In this document: one piece after another, positions 27,406 through 36,580 of the stretch
Position numbering within the stretch: the stretch's first letter is position 1
Layout of the letters: every line of letters starts with the position of its first letter
Virus record (IMG/VR): IMGVR_UViG_3300025030_000003
Location: 124,001-188,000 of that record
Origin: a virus
Strand: one strand, 5' to 3'
DNA: 64,000 bases
The notes under the pieces: model-generated
Databases searched by the model: none
Seen by the model: the letters and a program-made list of their open reading frames with translations, nothing else
What the model was told of the DNA's origin: nothing
Translations under genes and position numbers: made by a program

Positions 27406-27615
27406 TTAAACTCCTAACTCATTCCACACTTGCAACACCGTATCATAGCAAACATACTCTCTTCCTATCTTATTTCCATCCTTAGTTAAATTCATAACAT
27501 CTATTAAGATAGAAAAGGGCAATTGTTTTATTTGAACTTTATAAGAGAGTTGTTTTAATAATCTTATTTTATCTTTTTTATTTAAACTTATTGACCCGTC
27601 TTTTAATATTCTCAT
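27406..27615 (-). CDS. Small unknown protein
   Basis: A 69-residue protein starting MRILKDGSISLNKKDKI, chosen because AAAGGAG lies six bases before this ATG. Mixed helix, no cysteine pair, no membrane segment. It overlaps nothing and is followed three bases later by the small zinc protein gene. Not recognised. Confidence 0.65.
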   Translation of the reverse strand: MRILKDGSISLNKKDKIRLLKQLSYKVQIKQLPFSILIDVMNLTKDGNKIGREYVCYDTVLQVWNELGV

Positions 27616-27706
27616 AGTATCTCCTTTAGTTTTATAATTAAATGATAACAAAAAGAAGACTATATTTCAAGTCTTCTTCTATTACTTTGTTACAATTATT
27701 TACAGA

Positions 27707-27916
27707 CTATTTTTCCTCTGTTCTCATAAATTCACAAACTTCCCAAGACATATCTTCGATACTACAAGGAGTTTTAGTTTTACTACAATTTCCATTAGTC
27801 TGTTTCTGGGGACAATGTAAAATAGTTCCTAAACTGAAACCACAAGAATCACAAACATCTTCTTTTATATCCACTTTTCCACAACTAGGACAAAAAGCTT
27901 TTTCACAATCTGGCAT
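27707..27916 (-). CDS. Small cysteine-rich zinc protein
   Basis: A 69-residue protein with CPSCGK (residues 9-14) and CDSCGF (22-27), a classic zinc ribbon pair, followed by four more cysteines (HCPQK, NCSK, PCSI, VCEF). It follows the J-domain gene by one base. A DnaJ-like neighbour plus zinc ribbon suggests a small chaperone-like or adapter function, but this is only positional. Confidence 0.75.
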   Translation of the reverse strand: MPDCEKAFCPSCGKVDIKEDVCDSCGFSLGTILHCPQKQTNGNCSKTKTPCSIEDMSWEVCEFMRTEEK

Positions 27917-27917
27917 A

Positions 27918-28571
27918 CTACCCTCCCATCAATACTCTATCTAAAAAATTTATTAAAGCTCTGTTCATATTACTTATAGGTATTCTAGCACCATACTTTA
28001 TCTTATTTAAGCTTAACTTACCTATTTGATAAATTATATAGTCGGTTTCTAAATCCACTACTTCTATCCAAAAATTACCTTTATGTTCGGGGCATTTTAT
28101 TATAAATTGAAAATGACTGTCTTCAAAAAGTAATAATCCTTTAACTCTCATAACAGGGTATACATAACAATTAGTTAAATCTATATTCTTAAGATTTAAA
28201 TTAAAAGTATAAACAACATTCGAAAAAGAATCTGGTTTTCTTTTGATATCTAAAAATTCTATTCCTTTAACAACTACGTTTCTCGGTTCTATTATTACTG
28301 GGGCGGGTTTAGCCTCATAAGTATCTTTTTTGTATACTTGAGTGTATATATTTCTACTATTTATTATATTTACTAATGACCTATCATATAGCATTCTCAG
28401 AGTATCGTCATAGAGATTATCGTATGCTATCTTTATCTTCTTAAAGACATCTGAGGCTTCTGGAGATTTATTAATATCTGGATGAAATTCCACAGCCTTC
28501 TTACGATATGCTTTCTTAATATCGTTTTTAGAAGCCCTACTGTCTATCCCCAGAAGTTGATAATAGTTCAT
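27918..28571 (-). CDS. J-domain (DnaJ-like) protein
   Basis: A 217-residue protein with an N-terminal J-domain: YYQLLGIDSRASKNDIKKAYR, then HPD at residues 30-32, and KIKIAYDNLYDD. It should stimulate a DnaK-type ATPase through HPD. The C-terminal 150 residues are beta-rich and not like DnaJ substrate domains. In phages such proteins may recruit host Hsp70 for assembly. It sits in the late virion cluster, right after the SWIM-like protein. Confidence 0.85.
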   Translation of the reverse strand: MNYYQLLGIDSRASKNDIKKAYRKKAVEFHPDINKSPEASDVFKKIKIAYDNLYDDTLRMLYDRSLVNIINSRNIYTQVYKKDTYEAKPAPVIIEPRNVVVKGIEFLDIKRKPDSFSNVVYTFNLNLKNIDLTNCYVYPVMRVKGLLLFEDSHFQFIIKCPEHKGNFWIEVVDLETDYIIYQIGKLSLNKIKYGARIPISNMNRALINFLDRVLMGG

Positions 28572-28574
28572 ATA

Positions 28575-29219
28575 CTATAAGGATAATCCATTATTTTGTA
28601 ACATAGATGCGAATTGTGCCAAATGTTTGCAAAGTCCCCAATATTTTCTTGGGTCTGGATTCCTTGGTGCGTGGGTCTTAGTCTTTCTAACATAAGGCTT
28701 AAACCTACCCCCAAACTGAATTTGATTAATTAAATTAGACCAACTCCAAGTAAAATAGTAATCACTACAAGAACAACGTACAAGTACAGGTTGTCTTTTC
28801 ATATCAAATTTCTTTATCCGATAGAATTTATTTTGGTACTGTATTCTAAAATGAGTATTGGGGTCATAAGAAGGATTAACGTTAGTATTAACTATTGGTT
28901 TTCTATTAGGTATCTTTGGTTTTTCGGAATCAATAATAGTGGGTTCTTGAGTCTCCTCTGGTTCCTGTACGGGCTCTTCTATTTCTTCTATTATCTCACA
29001 ACCCATAAATAAAATATTAGATAAGTGAACAGATTTCTCAGTTAAGCCCCAGAATGAAGCAGATATTAAAACTGTCTTTGTTCCGAGAAAAGGAACTATT
29101 TGATTTATTTGTCTCTTAGGAGACTGGGAATAATTACGTCTCCACACAGCGGGGTTTCCCTTAGCATCTGGGAGAGTAGTCGCATTTATCCATATTTGTT
29201 CCAAAGTAAGTCTAGCCAT
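28575..29219 (-). CDS. Protein with SWIM-like zinc finger
   Basis: A 214-residue protein. The C-terminal part has CxCx(n)CxH: C149-S-C151 and C197-K-H199, with WGLCKHLAQF, a SWIM-type zinc finger. A proline/glutamate linker (around residues 80-110) separates it from an N-terminal domain (WRRNYSQSPKRQINQIVPFLG). I know related proteins as unassigned virion-associated proteins of large myophages. The zinc site suggests nucleic acid or protein binding. Expressed from a sigma70-type promoter. Confidence 0.65.
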   Translation of the reverse strand: MARLTLEQIWINATTLPDAKGNPAVWRRNYSQSPKRQINQIVPFLGTKTVLISASFWGLTEKSVHLSNILFMGCEIIEEIEEPVQEPEETQEPTIIDSEKPKIPNRKPIVNTNVNPSYDPNTHFRIQYQNKFYRIKKFDMKRQPVLVRCSCSDYYFTWSWSNLINQIQFGGRFKPYVRKTKTHAPRNPDPRKYWGLCKHLAQFASMLQNNGLSL

Positions 29220-29250
29220 TTAATTTTCTCCGACAACTGTAATTATTAAT

Positions 29251-29279
29251 ATTATACCATGAATTTAATTAAATATCAA
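29251..29279 (-). promoter_or_regulatory. Sigma70-type promoter for SWIM/J-domain genes
   Basis: Minus-strand TTGATA, 17-bp spacer ending TGG, TATAAT, about 30 bases before the ATG at 29219. Confidence 0.7.
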
Positions 29280-29563
29280 TAGTCTTCTCGACTACGTATT
29301 AAATTTATAATATCTACGTTATTATTTAATAAATCCTTTTTATCTATTGAAATAGAATTTATTCTTTCTTTATTTTTAAATACATCTAATAAAAACTTAT
29401 AGGGGTATTCTTTAACAATCCTTATATCATAGCCTTTACTTTTAGCTAACTCAATCTCTCTGTCCAATTCATAATTTGGGGTAGGTTTAGAATATGTATT
29501 TAATATATCCATTTCTTCAGGACTTAAGACACTCTCTACTAATTTTAATATCTTTTTCATCAT
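29276..29563 (-). CDS. Small putative virion-internal protein
   Basis: A 95-residue protein starting at an ATG (29563) that overlaps the stop of the upstream gene. N-terminus MMKKILKLVESVLSPEE has the same short basic/hydrophobic helix as neighbours, followed by LVE, which fits the (L/I)xE cleavage pattern known for T4 gp21. The rest is charged and helical. Function unknown. Confidence 0.6.
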   Translation of the reverse strand: MMKKILKLVESVLSPEEMDILNTYSKPTPNYELDREIELAKSKGYDIRIVKEYPYKFLLDVFKNKERINSISIDKKDLLNNNVDIINLIRSREDY

Positions 29564-30141
29564 TGTTTTAATTCCCACAACTCACTTAAATATTCTACAA
29601 CAAAACTAGCCTCGTCTTCTGTATCCATATTTTCTAACCATGCAACAGGAATAGGAAACACTCTAGGGTTTCTTTTAGTATCTAGTATAGGCTTCCTGTT
29701 GGGTAATATAAATAATTGAGCTAAATAAAAACTAGGACTTCTAAGTTTACCGTTGACTTGAACCAAGTATCCTTTTTTATTAAAAGCAGGTAATAACAAT
29801 TTATTAACCTTATCAACTACATCGTAAGTAATAGGTAATCTAGGTAACTCTCTATAATATAATTTATTTCCATAGTACCAGTTTTTTATCTCGGTTCTAT
29901 CTCTTTCGTGTATCTTCTCTATGAAGGATTTAGATATTGTTTTTCCTATCATATCAGAAAAAGCACTTACCAGAGGAATAGGAACAGCTCTTAAAAATCC
30001 AGTAGCCAAACCTCCCAGAACATCAGCTAATTCATTTCCTATAGTAGATAAAGCACTCTTACCTATATCCCCCAACAGGGAAAGAGCAGGGTTTTGTTCG
30101 TTTATTATATTACTTAATCGTATTATTTTATTTAACTTCAT
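29560..30141 (-). CDS. Putative virion-internal protein with hydrophobic segment
   Basis: A 193-residue protein from the ATG at 30141, preceded by AAGG. It starts MKLNKIIRLSNIINEQNP, again the shared N-terminal pattern followed by INE. Residues 25-75 are hydrophobic and Gly/Ala-rich (LADVLGGLATGFLRAVPIPLVSA), which may insert in membrane or pack in the core. The C-terminal half is soluble (YGNKLYYRELPRLPITYDVV). Overlaps neighbours at both ends, so it belongs to the same translational unit as the ADP-ribosyltransferase-like protein. Confidence 0.6.
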   Translation of the reverse strand: MKLNKIIRLSNIINEQNPALSLLGDIGKSALSTIGNELADVLGGLATGFLRAVPIPLVSAFSDMIGKTISKSFIEKIHERDRTEIKNWYYGNKLYYRELPRLPITYDVVDKVNKLLLPAFNKKGYLVQVNGKLRSPSFYLAQLFILPNRKPILDTKRNPRVFPIPVAWLENMDTEDEASFVVEYLSELWELKQ

Positions 30142-32212
30142 TACCGCTAACCTTACTATTATTAATAAATTCATTAAAAATATCGAATAAAGGGACTTTC
30201 CTGTCCCCCAATTCCAAAACTCTAGTTCTGAAATATTCTCCCAAAGTTATTTCTTTATATCCCTCATTAATGATAGTATCCTCATTAAACATCTTCTCAA
30301 GCAATTTTCTAAATTGCTCTATCTGAGGTTCATTAAAAGATACTCTTTCCTGCAAGTATTTATCATAATGATATTTATCATCACTAGCCATTTTTATACC
30401 ATTTAAAGTTTCCGTAAATAATTGATTACTATAGGGCTTTTCTTCGGTAGCAAAATGAACTCTAATAAACAATAAATAGAGTAAGAACAGAGTAGGTTTA
30501 TCGTTAGTAGGGGTAAAAGAAAATCCATAATGTACACATAAATCAATAATTGATTTTAATTGTGTTTCAAACCACTGTACTAATTGGTTTATTCTAGTTT
30601 CACTTCTAGCTACTTCTTCTTTATTTAGATAAGATTGTTGGTTCTCTGGTCTAAAGTCTGGGTTATTAGGAGACGTATCCCAATCCATAGCTATTTGTCT
30701 AGCTATCTCCTCAAAAGTAGTTTCCTTAGAAAAGGTAGTAGTTAAAAATATCTTCTCTGCATATATTATAATCTTAGGTTTATGGTAATCAGACCACTTA
30801 TTTTCTTTATGTGTCTTTTCTCCCCAAGATTTATTTTGATAATAACTATCGTCTACATCAAACTTAATAGCTATCCTTCTACCTTTATTAGTCCAGTACA
30901 CACTATATCCATTTTGATTAGTTCTTAAAGCTTCTTGAGATAATAATTTATCTCCATCTATTCTATCGAGTATCAAGGAAGCTAATTTTCTGGACAACCT
31001 TTCTTCATCTTGAGAAGACATACTTCCAGCTATATAATCCTTTTCTCCTCCTCTAAGTTCATAAATATCTATAATTTTAAATGAATCCCTAGTTAAAAAT
31101 ATAGTTTGTTGAGGTTCTCTAGGATTAATAACCGCACTCTTTTGATTCTTAGCGTTGTCTATTATACAATCAAAACCTGCTTTTAAGAACAAAGATGTCT
31201 GTTCTTTTCCAGAACGCATCTCCAATTTTACTTTTTCATCACTACTCCAAAAAGGTTTCTTTCCAGATAATTCATTTACATTTTTTATTTGAACTACGGA
31301 CATAAACGATTTTCTCATAGCGTTAGAGCCAGTATATCCAAAATATTTCTTAGCTCTCTTCAATAAATCTTCAACTTGGGAAGGTTTAAATCCCATGTCA
31401 TTTAAAATTATTTCTATCTGCCTATCTGTCATCTCTGTTATATATAAAGGATTTTTAGAAGTGTCTTGTATAACTCTAAGATACTTAGCATTTCTACCAT
31501 ACCATATATCAGCAGGGTAATCTATCACATATTTTAACGGATATCCATAGACACCTACGGGGTCTGAGTGGTTCGGGTCATCGTAAGGATTCTTATCTAC
31601 AGTATTGTCGTTAAAATTTGAAAAATTAACATATATCCTATAGTCGTCTTTCTTTTTAGTATAGTCTTTTCTAAATTTAATAAAGTCCTTTGGATATAAA
31701 TCAGTCCAAGATATCTCATTTATAATATCTTTTATATTTTTTAAACATTTATTTTCGTTTTTAGGAAAAGTTCCAAATAAATCTATAGAAGATAAATCTA
31801 GTACTACCACTTCCATAATATGGTTGTCTTCATCCTTAGTTATTACAGAGTTGTATCCCTGCCTCATAATTCTTTTAGCCAGTATCTTCCCATTAGTAGT
31901 CTTATACTTTTCATGAAGGTAGTCTTTCCAAAATTTACCATCAATGTAGAATCCTAATTCTAAAGGTTTAGCTTTATGGTTAAACTTAGCATATACAGTA
32001 GCAGTGTTGCCTAACCCTTTCCAAGATAAATTTTCTTCATCATAAGGCTCTGTGGTTGTAGAAAAACTTATACCATATAAATCTTTTTTATAATTCATTC
32101 CCCAAACTTTGGAGGTTTCCCCAAATCTATTTAAATGAAAGCCACTTCCTATTATATTAGTTTTGGCTTCCTTAGTAGTGTTATGTGCAAGTATCATATT
32201 ATTATAGTTCAT
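30128..32212 (-). CDS. Large putative ADP-ribosyltransferase-like virion protein
   Basis: A 694-residue protein. The N-terminal 150 residues (LAHNTTKEAKTNIIGSGF, GISFSTTTEP, NTATVYAKFN, MRQGYNSVITKD) resemble the ART/PARP fold: a first strand with H, a later S-T-T, and a final acidic region. A second segment from residue 215 (VGVYGYPLKYVIDYPADIW) to 400 (AGFDCIIDNAKN, VINPREPQQTIFL) matches a domain I know from large virion proteins of myophages. The C-terminus is helical. T4 packages Alt, an injected ADP-ribosyltransferase, so an injected effector is plausible. Catalytic residues are not proven. Confidence 0.5.
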   Translation of the reverse strand: MNYNNMILAHNTTKEAKTNIIGSGFHLNRFGETSKVWGMNYKKDLYGISFSTTTEPYDEENLSWKGLGNTATVYAKFNHKAKPLELGFYIDGKFWKDYLHEKYKTTNGKILAKRIMRQGYNSVITKDEDNHIMEVVVLDLSSIDLFGTFPKNENKCLKNIKDIINEISWTDLYPKDFIKFRKDYTKKKDDYRIYVNFSNFNDNTVDKNPYDDPNHSDPVGVYGYPLKYVIDYPADIWYGRNAKYLRVIQDTSKNPLYITEMTDRQIEIILNDMGFKPSQVEDLLKRAKKYFGYTGSNAMRKSFMSVVQIKNVNELSGKKPFWSSDEKVKLEMRSGKEQTSLFLKAGFDCIIDNAKNQKSAVINPREPQQTIFLTRDSFKIIDIYELRGGEKDYIAGSMSSQDEERLSRKLASLILDRIDGDKLLSQEALRTNQNGYSVYWTNKGRRIAIKFDVDDSYYQNKSWGEKTHKENKWSDYHKPKIIIYAEKIFLTTTFSKETTFEEIARQIAMDWDTSPNNPDFRPENQQSYLNKEEVARSETRINQLVQWFETQLKSIIDLCVHYGFSFTPTNDKPTLFLLYLLFIRVHFATEEKPYSNQLFTETLNGIKMASDDKYHYDKYLQERVSFNEPQIEQFRKLLEKMFNEDTIINEGYKEITLGEYFRTRVLELGDRKVPLFDIFNEFINNSKVSGNEVK

Positions 32213-32832
32213 TATTTGATAACCTCATATCTAATGTGGTTATCGTTTAGATATTTCATAAAAGCTTCATAAAATTGATTAGCTATTTGAATATTAGGAG
32301 CATCGAGTTCCCCATTCTCAATATTTAAACCAAGCTCATCCCTTAAGTCTCTTCTTTCAGACCTAAGCATTCCCCCCACTCTCATCTCTTGAAGAAATTT
32401 ATCTTTGTACACTATGATATCTGTTACATAGTTCAAAAAATTAGGTATCTCCATACCTTCTACAGCATAAATACCCTTACCTACCACTCTTTCCTCAGCT
32501 TCTACTCGTTCTGGGTTACTTTTACTAGCATAATTATAATAATTAAAGGGTTCTATTTTAAATCTATTAGATAATTTATCTCCATCTACTATAAAAACTA
32601 TTGCTGTTCCAGATATGCTTCCTCGTGGTATCTTATTGAAATTCTTATCCCTAGTAAAAGATATATAACCATAACCGCCATAGCCATTATCTGGTTGTCT
32701 CCTACTAGATTTTAGAGAATTATCTTTAAGAATATGTATAAATTTATCGGCATTAGTAAAATGGTAAAGAGTTCCTACCTGTTTACCCTCATCCAGTTCC
32801 TCTATTATCTTTTTAATTCTCTTAATGGACAT
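32212..32832 (-). CDS. Putative small ADP-ribosyltransferase-like protein
   Basis: A 206-residue protein starting MSIKRIKKIIEELDEG, the shared N-terminal pattern. From residue 20 it reads GTLYHFTNADKFIHILKDNSL, then YISFTRDKNF and NPERVEAEERV, an order (H-F-T, S-F-T, E-x-x-E) that recalls ART/DarT-like enzymes, whose active site uses H or R, S-T-S and E-x-E/Q-x-E. It overlaps the large ART-like gene by one base. AGGTGG precedes the ATG. Activity is an inference. Confidence 0.5.
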   Translation of the reverse strand: MSIKRIKKIIEELDEGKQVGTLYHFTNADKFIHILKDNSLKSSRRQPDNGYGGYGYISFTRDKNFNKIPRGSISGTAIVFIVDGDKLSNRFKIEPFNYYNYASKSNPERVEAEERVVGKGIYAVEGMEIPNFLNYVTDIIVYKDKFLQEMRVGGMLRSERRDLRDELGLNIENGELDAPNIQIANQFYEAFMKYLNDNHIRYEVIK

Positions 32833-32839
32833 AATCCAC

Positions 32840-33271
32840 CTAATATACTAACTTACCTATAGGAACTCCATGAATTAATTTTTGCCTCAATAAGTTATCG
32901 TGGAAATCCTTATCTAAAACATTCATTATTTTACTACTCTCTACTTCAGGGTAAACTCTCTCTGGAGTTTTAACTTTGAAAAATTCAATATAATCAGGAT
33001 TATAATAAACACCTTTAACTTTATAGTTCTTTTTAAGTTGATTAGCTACTTCTTCGTGTTCAGCATCATCAAAAGCCCATACATAAAAATCACCATTAAG
33101 TGCTATAAAAAATCTAACAGGAGTTTTACCTCCCCTAGTCATTTTTAATATTTCTCCCTTACTGGGATTAACAAAAACATCTATAAGAGCATCTTTCTTC
33201 CAACTGGTTTTTACAGAGCCAGCCCATTCTTCCCTAACATTATTGCATAATTTTAATATCTTTTTAAACAT
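32840..33271 (-). CDS. Small putative virion-internal protein
   Basis: A 143-residue protein from ATG 33271, starting MFKKILKLCNNVREEWAGS. The middle has FVNPSKGEILKM, TPVRFFIALNGDFYVW, and AEHEEVANQL, a pattern I associate with unassigned phage proteins beside ART-like genes. It has the shared N-terminal helix. The gene precedes the ART-like pair and follows the connector-type gene, so I place it in the packaged set. Confidence 0.55.
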   Translation of the reverse strand: MFKKILKLCNNVREEWAGSVKTSWKKDALIDVFVNPSKGEILKMTRGGKTPVRFFIALNGDFYVWAFDDAEHEEVANQLKKNYKVKGVYYNPDYIEFFKVKTPERVYPEVESSKIMNVLDKDFHDNLLRQKLIHGVPIGKLVY

Positions 33272-33297
33272 ATTTCTTAATACCAAAAATGTATTTT

Positions 33298-34170
33298 CTA
33301 ATACCCGAATTCATACCATTTATCATTGTTGTTAAGCATTGTTTGTAATTGGTCTTCTAATACTCTAGCACGGTCTAGCATTGTATCCGCCTGTAGACTG
33401 AATGGTAGCCCAGCAGATGGGTCTAAAGTTGCCTGATATTTAAGAGAACCAAAAGACCTTAGTACAGCTACAGTAAAAGCTAACATAAAAGGTCTGTTAC
33501 TTATATCAAAATCTCTTATAGCTTTTCTTTTATTGTACATAGTAACAGTTATATTACCAGCACTTGTATCAGTAAGAACCATATTTACTTTTAGAGTACT
33601 TAAATCTATAGTTCCAGAACCAAGAGTACCCCCCAATGTAACAATATTACCACTACGTGATACTTCTATGGCAGTATGTTTAACGTTATGTATATCTGTC
33701 TTAGATATCTCTAAACTACCTTGTTTATAATTACATCTTAAAAAGAAATCTATTGCAGATTCCCCCTCAATAGTATAGGTAGGAGTATCACTTATCTGAA
33801 AATTACCTATAGTAAACTCTCGGAGATACACTACGTTGAAAGTAGACGAAAAAATACACTTCAATATCCTACTGGCTGGGTCAAACCACCATAAATTACG
33901 AGCAATAGGAGCACTATTTCTATCTAAATTAGGATATAGGGGGTATTTTAAAGCTAAAACAGACAAAGCATTGGGTATATGAACACCGTTTTGATTGACA
34001 TTTACATTCAAAATATCCCTGACAGGTCTCTTATTCTGTAGTTGTTTAGCTGTGTATATGAACAATTGTTCTAAATTATCATCGTCAAGCCTTAAAGCCT
34101 GTAAAGGTATTAGAAGTTGTCCTTCACTTATCTTAACTTGCTTTATAGCTTCTTCAAAAGTCAAAACCAT
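33298..34170 (-). CDS. Probable neck/connector virion protein
   Basis: A 290-residue protein. It opens with a helix (MVLTFEEAIKQVKISEGQ) and is then beta-rich. Residues about 170-210 (GNIVTLGGTLGSGTIDLST) resemble a segment of the major capsid protein (GNIVPVGGALGTGTINYST), so the two share a beta-module. Position after capsid and an acidic protein suggests a head-tail connector. It has its own late promoter variant. Named family not recognised. Confidence 0.55.
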   Translation of the reverse strand: MVLTFEEAIKQVKISEGQLLIPLQALRLDDDNLEQLFIYTAKQLQNKRPVRDILNVNVNQNGVHIPNALSVLALKYPLYPNLDRNSAPIARNLWWFDPASRILKCIFSSTFNVVYLREFTIGNFQISDTPTYTIEGESAIDFFLRCNYKQGSLEISKTDIHNVKHTAIEVSRSGNIVTLGGTLGSGTIDLSTLKVNMVLTDTSAGNITVTMYNKRKAIRDFDISNRPFMLAFTVAVLRSFGSLKYQATLDPSAGLPFSLQADTMLDRARVLEDQLQTMLNNNDKWYEFGY

Positions 34171-34201
34171 ATAAATACTCCAAAGATAGTTTTATCCTAC
34201 T

Positions 34202-34212
34202 TAAAATATAAA
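34202..34212 (-). promoter_or_regulatory. Putative late promoter (one mismatch)
   Basis: Minus-strand TTTATATTTTA followed by AGTAGG, about 30 bases before the ATG at 34170. Confidence 0.5.
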
Positions 34213-34230
34213 CTATCTTTGTTAAAAATG

Positions 34231-34983
34231 TTATGGTTTAGGAGTATTCTTCTTAGAACCTTTTTTCTTAGCGGGAATAGTTTTATCAACTTCTATATCC
34301 TCTAAGTTAGGGTCTACTGTAATATCTCCTACTAACTCTTCGTCCTCTGGATAATTAGTTTCTGATAATTCATCTGCATCTAATATAGAAACATCATCAT
34401 GATTAAAATCTTTAAGTTTATCCAAAAGTTCTATATTCTTCCTACTGAATTCTAATTCAGTATATATGCTATCAACTATAGATAGATTAGGTTCATTGTC
34501 TTCAAAATTAAATCTGCCTTTTAAATCATCTAGTAGTTCTTCTTTAGATAAAGATAATAACTCTGATTTATCCTCGTTCTTAATAATATCCGTTTTCAGA
34601 GAAACATACAATTCGTTTAATCCTTCGTCTACATTTTTATTTATATTTATTTCAGTATCTCCTACTTTTATTTCAGTAATAGGTATTATATCTCCCTCAT
34701 CGGTAACTTTATTAAACAAAGAAATTTCTTCTCCGCTATAAAATTCAGGTTGAAGTTCTTGAGATAGTCTAGTATGTTCGTCAAGTAAATCCTTTTGAGA
34801 TAATTCTTCTAAAACTACATCCCCTTTAAAAATTTTTATAGTTTCAGTAAGGTGGTTAATATAATAATTATCTAACAATATCTCTTCACCCTCTGGAGGA
34901 ATATTAAATACTTGCTCCATACCAGCTACACTAACACCAATAACTCTATTAGATTTATTTATTAATTTATATTTCTTATCCAT
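34231..34983 (-). CDS. Acidic protein of unknown function after capsid gene
   Basis: A 250-residue, strongly acidic protein. The N-terminal 60 residues form a small beta-domain (MDKKYKLINKSNRVIGVSV, FNIPPEGEEILL); similar domains occur in other virion proteins. The remainder is Asp/Glu/Leu-rich and probably disordered or helical, ending in a lysine-proline tail. It is transcribed from a sigma70-type promoter right after the capsid terminator, unlike its late neighbours. Confidence 0.65.
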   Translation of the reverse strand: MDKKYKLINKSNRVIGVSVAGMEQVFNIPPEGEEILLDNYYINHLTETIKIFKGDVVLEELSQKDLLDEHTRLSQELQPEFYSGEEISLFNKVTDEGDIIPITEIKVGDTEININKNVDEGLNELYVSLKTDIIKNEDKSELLSLSKEELLDDLKGRFNFEDNEPNLSIVDSIYTELEFSRKNIELLDKLKDFNHDDVSILDADELSETNYPEDEELVGDITVDPNLEDIEVDKTIPAKKKGSKKNTPKP

Positions 34984-35011
34984 AAAAAACTCCTTATTAA
35001 TCTACTAATTT

Positions 35012-35040
35012 ATTATAGCATAGATGTTTTAAAAAGTCAA
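35012..35040 (-). promoter_or_regulatory. Sigma70-type promoter after capsid terminator
   Basis: Minus-strand TTGACT, 17-bp spacer ending TGC, TATAAT, 29 bases before the ATG at 34983. The -35 box sits directly after the capsid-gene terminator. Confidence 0.75.
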
Positions 35041-35042
35041 TA

Positions 35043-35072
35043 TAAAAAATAGAGATGGTTTAAACCATCTCT
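35043..35072 (-). terminator. Terminator after major capsid gene
   Basis: Minus-strand AGAGATGG, TTTAAA loop, CCATCTCT, then ATTTTTTAT. Perfect 8-bp stem. Confidence 0.85.
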
Positions 35073-35100
35073 ATTATTGAGTATTGAATTATCTCTAAGA

Positions 35101-36513
35101 TTATATTAAGTTTTGAACATCAATCTTAGTGATGAATCTGTTTACAATGACTTTCATTGCTGACCAGACCAACGCATACCCTTGGGTTTTCAATACGTTG
35201 TTTAATACTGGTAAACTTCCGTTTACAACTAAAGGCATATATGGACAGTAAACAGCAGGAGCATCGAAGTTGCCTGTACCTTTGTAGATACAATATACAG
35301 CACTGTCGTCTATTACGTCTATAGCTCTGATTACTGGAATATTTTTGTTATACATACCGTATAATGTAGGTCCTGAAGAAGCAAATCCAGTTCTTTCGAA
35401 TAATGTTCCTAATTGGTCAAACAAAGCTGCTGCTTTAACACCACAGATAATAGCTGTTACTTCACCACGACCTGCGTTTTGAGCGATGTGGGATGAAGCT
35501 TCTGCGATTCTGTTTCTAAAAGCAAGTTTGTGTTCAACTTCTGAGGTTCCTGCTGGAGCTGCTGAATCCCATACGATAGGGGTTCCGAAAGAGGCATTAG
35601 CTATTCTGCTAATAAGTGTATTTCCTAACTCAGCGTTTATTTCCATTGTAAGGTCATTAATCATTTCTGTTTCTGCATCCTTACCGAAAGTTTGTTTTAA
35701 TTCAAACGCTTTTAAACTACCCATTTCACTTCTTAATGCGAACACTTCGGCTCTAACATCAGCGGAATCGAAACTTGATTGAATTGTAGGAAGGTTTCCG
35801 TTTTCTTCGTATTCTGTACCGAACTCAGCTCTAGCAACTTCAACACCTGTAATAGGAGTAATGAAATCGATAGTTACTAAACCTGTTGAATAGTTGATAG
35901 TACCTGTACCTAATGCTCCACCAACTGGAACAATATTTCCATTACCATCGTCTATTAAGGTTTGAGTTGTTGTTGAAAGACTGATTGTTAATTGTCTTTC
36001 TCTAACAGGTGCTGGGGTCAAGTTGAATGTATAACTTTGTTGACCGTTGATTAATGTTCCTAAGTTTTGGTAAACTTTTTCACCAGCGAAACCTACTGCT
36101 TGTGTTTGAGGTTTAGCAATAGCATTTCTAAGGATGTCGTTTTCGTGAACGTTTCCTCTGGTTGTTCTAGCTTTGATTTGTTTGAAATAAACAATACCTT
36201 GTTGCCCTTTAATAGGTTGAACTGAAGCTAACAAAGGAAGAATGGAAGCTGCATAGTTAGCTGTGATAACATCATAAGCATATTTAGGTAATTGACCTAA
36301 ATCCTTTAATGTACCAAATGTTTCACTTACCATTTTTTTGTAGTTTTCAAACTGTCTAAATTGTTTTCCTAGGATTACATAATCCATAGGGGAAATAGCT
36401 CTTACTCTTGCAAGTGGTGATTCTTCCAAGGATTCCATGTAAGGCTTGTAGGTAGGGTTCTTTAAGAAGTATTCCGCACCTCTTAATACTTTTTCATTTT
36501 GAGTCATCTTCAT
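35101..36513 (-). CDS. Major capsid protein, gp23-like
   Basis: A 470-residue protein in the canonical position after the protease-scaffold gene, with a strong terminator behind it. The N-terminal 50 residues look like a helical propeptide (GAEYFLKNPTYKPYMESLEE). The core (PLLASVQPIKGQQGIVYFKQI, LTMEINAELGNTLISRI, NAGRGEVTAIICG) and the C-terminus (VYCPYMPLVVN, GYALVWSAMKVI) fit HK97-fold myophage capsids of gp23 type. Residues about 185-240 hold an inserted beta-module also seen in the protein at 33.3 kb. Codon use here is less AT-rich than its neighbours, as expected of a highly expressed gene. Confidence 0.85.
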   Translation of the reverse strand: MKMTQNEKVLRGAEYFLKNPTYKPYMESLEESPLARVRAISPMDYVILGKQFRQFENYKKMVSETFGTLKDLGQLPKYAYDVITANYAASILPLLASVQPIKGQQGIVYFKQIKARTTRGNVHENDILRNAIAKPQTQAVGFAGEKVYQNLGTLINGQQSYTFNLTPAPVRERQLTISLSTTTQTLIDDGNGNIVPVGGALGTGTINYSTGLVTIDFITPITGVEVARAEFGTEYEENGNLPTIQSSFDSADVRAEVFALRSEMGSLKAFELKQTFGKDAETEMINDLTMEINAELGNTLISRIANASFGTPIVWDSAAPAGTSEVEHKLAFRNRIAEASSHIAQNAGRGEVTAIICGVKAAALFDQLGTLFERTGFASSGPTLYGMYNKNIPVIRAIDVIDDSAVYCIYKGTGNFDAPAVYCPYMPLVVNGSLPVLNNVLKTQGYALVWSAMKVIVNRFITKIDVQNLI

Positions 36514-36580
36514 AATTTTAAATCACTCCTGTGGTCTGACGTTACTTATATCTTACAAACTATCTAACAATACATCTATA

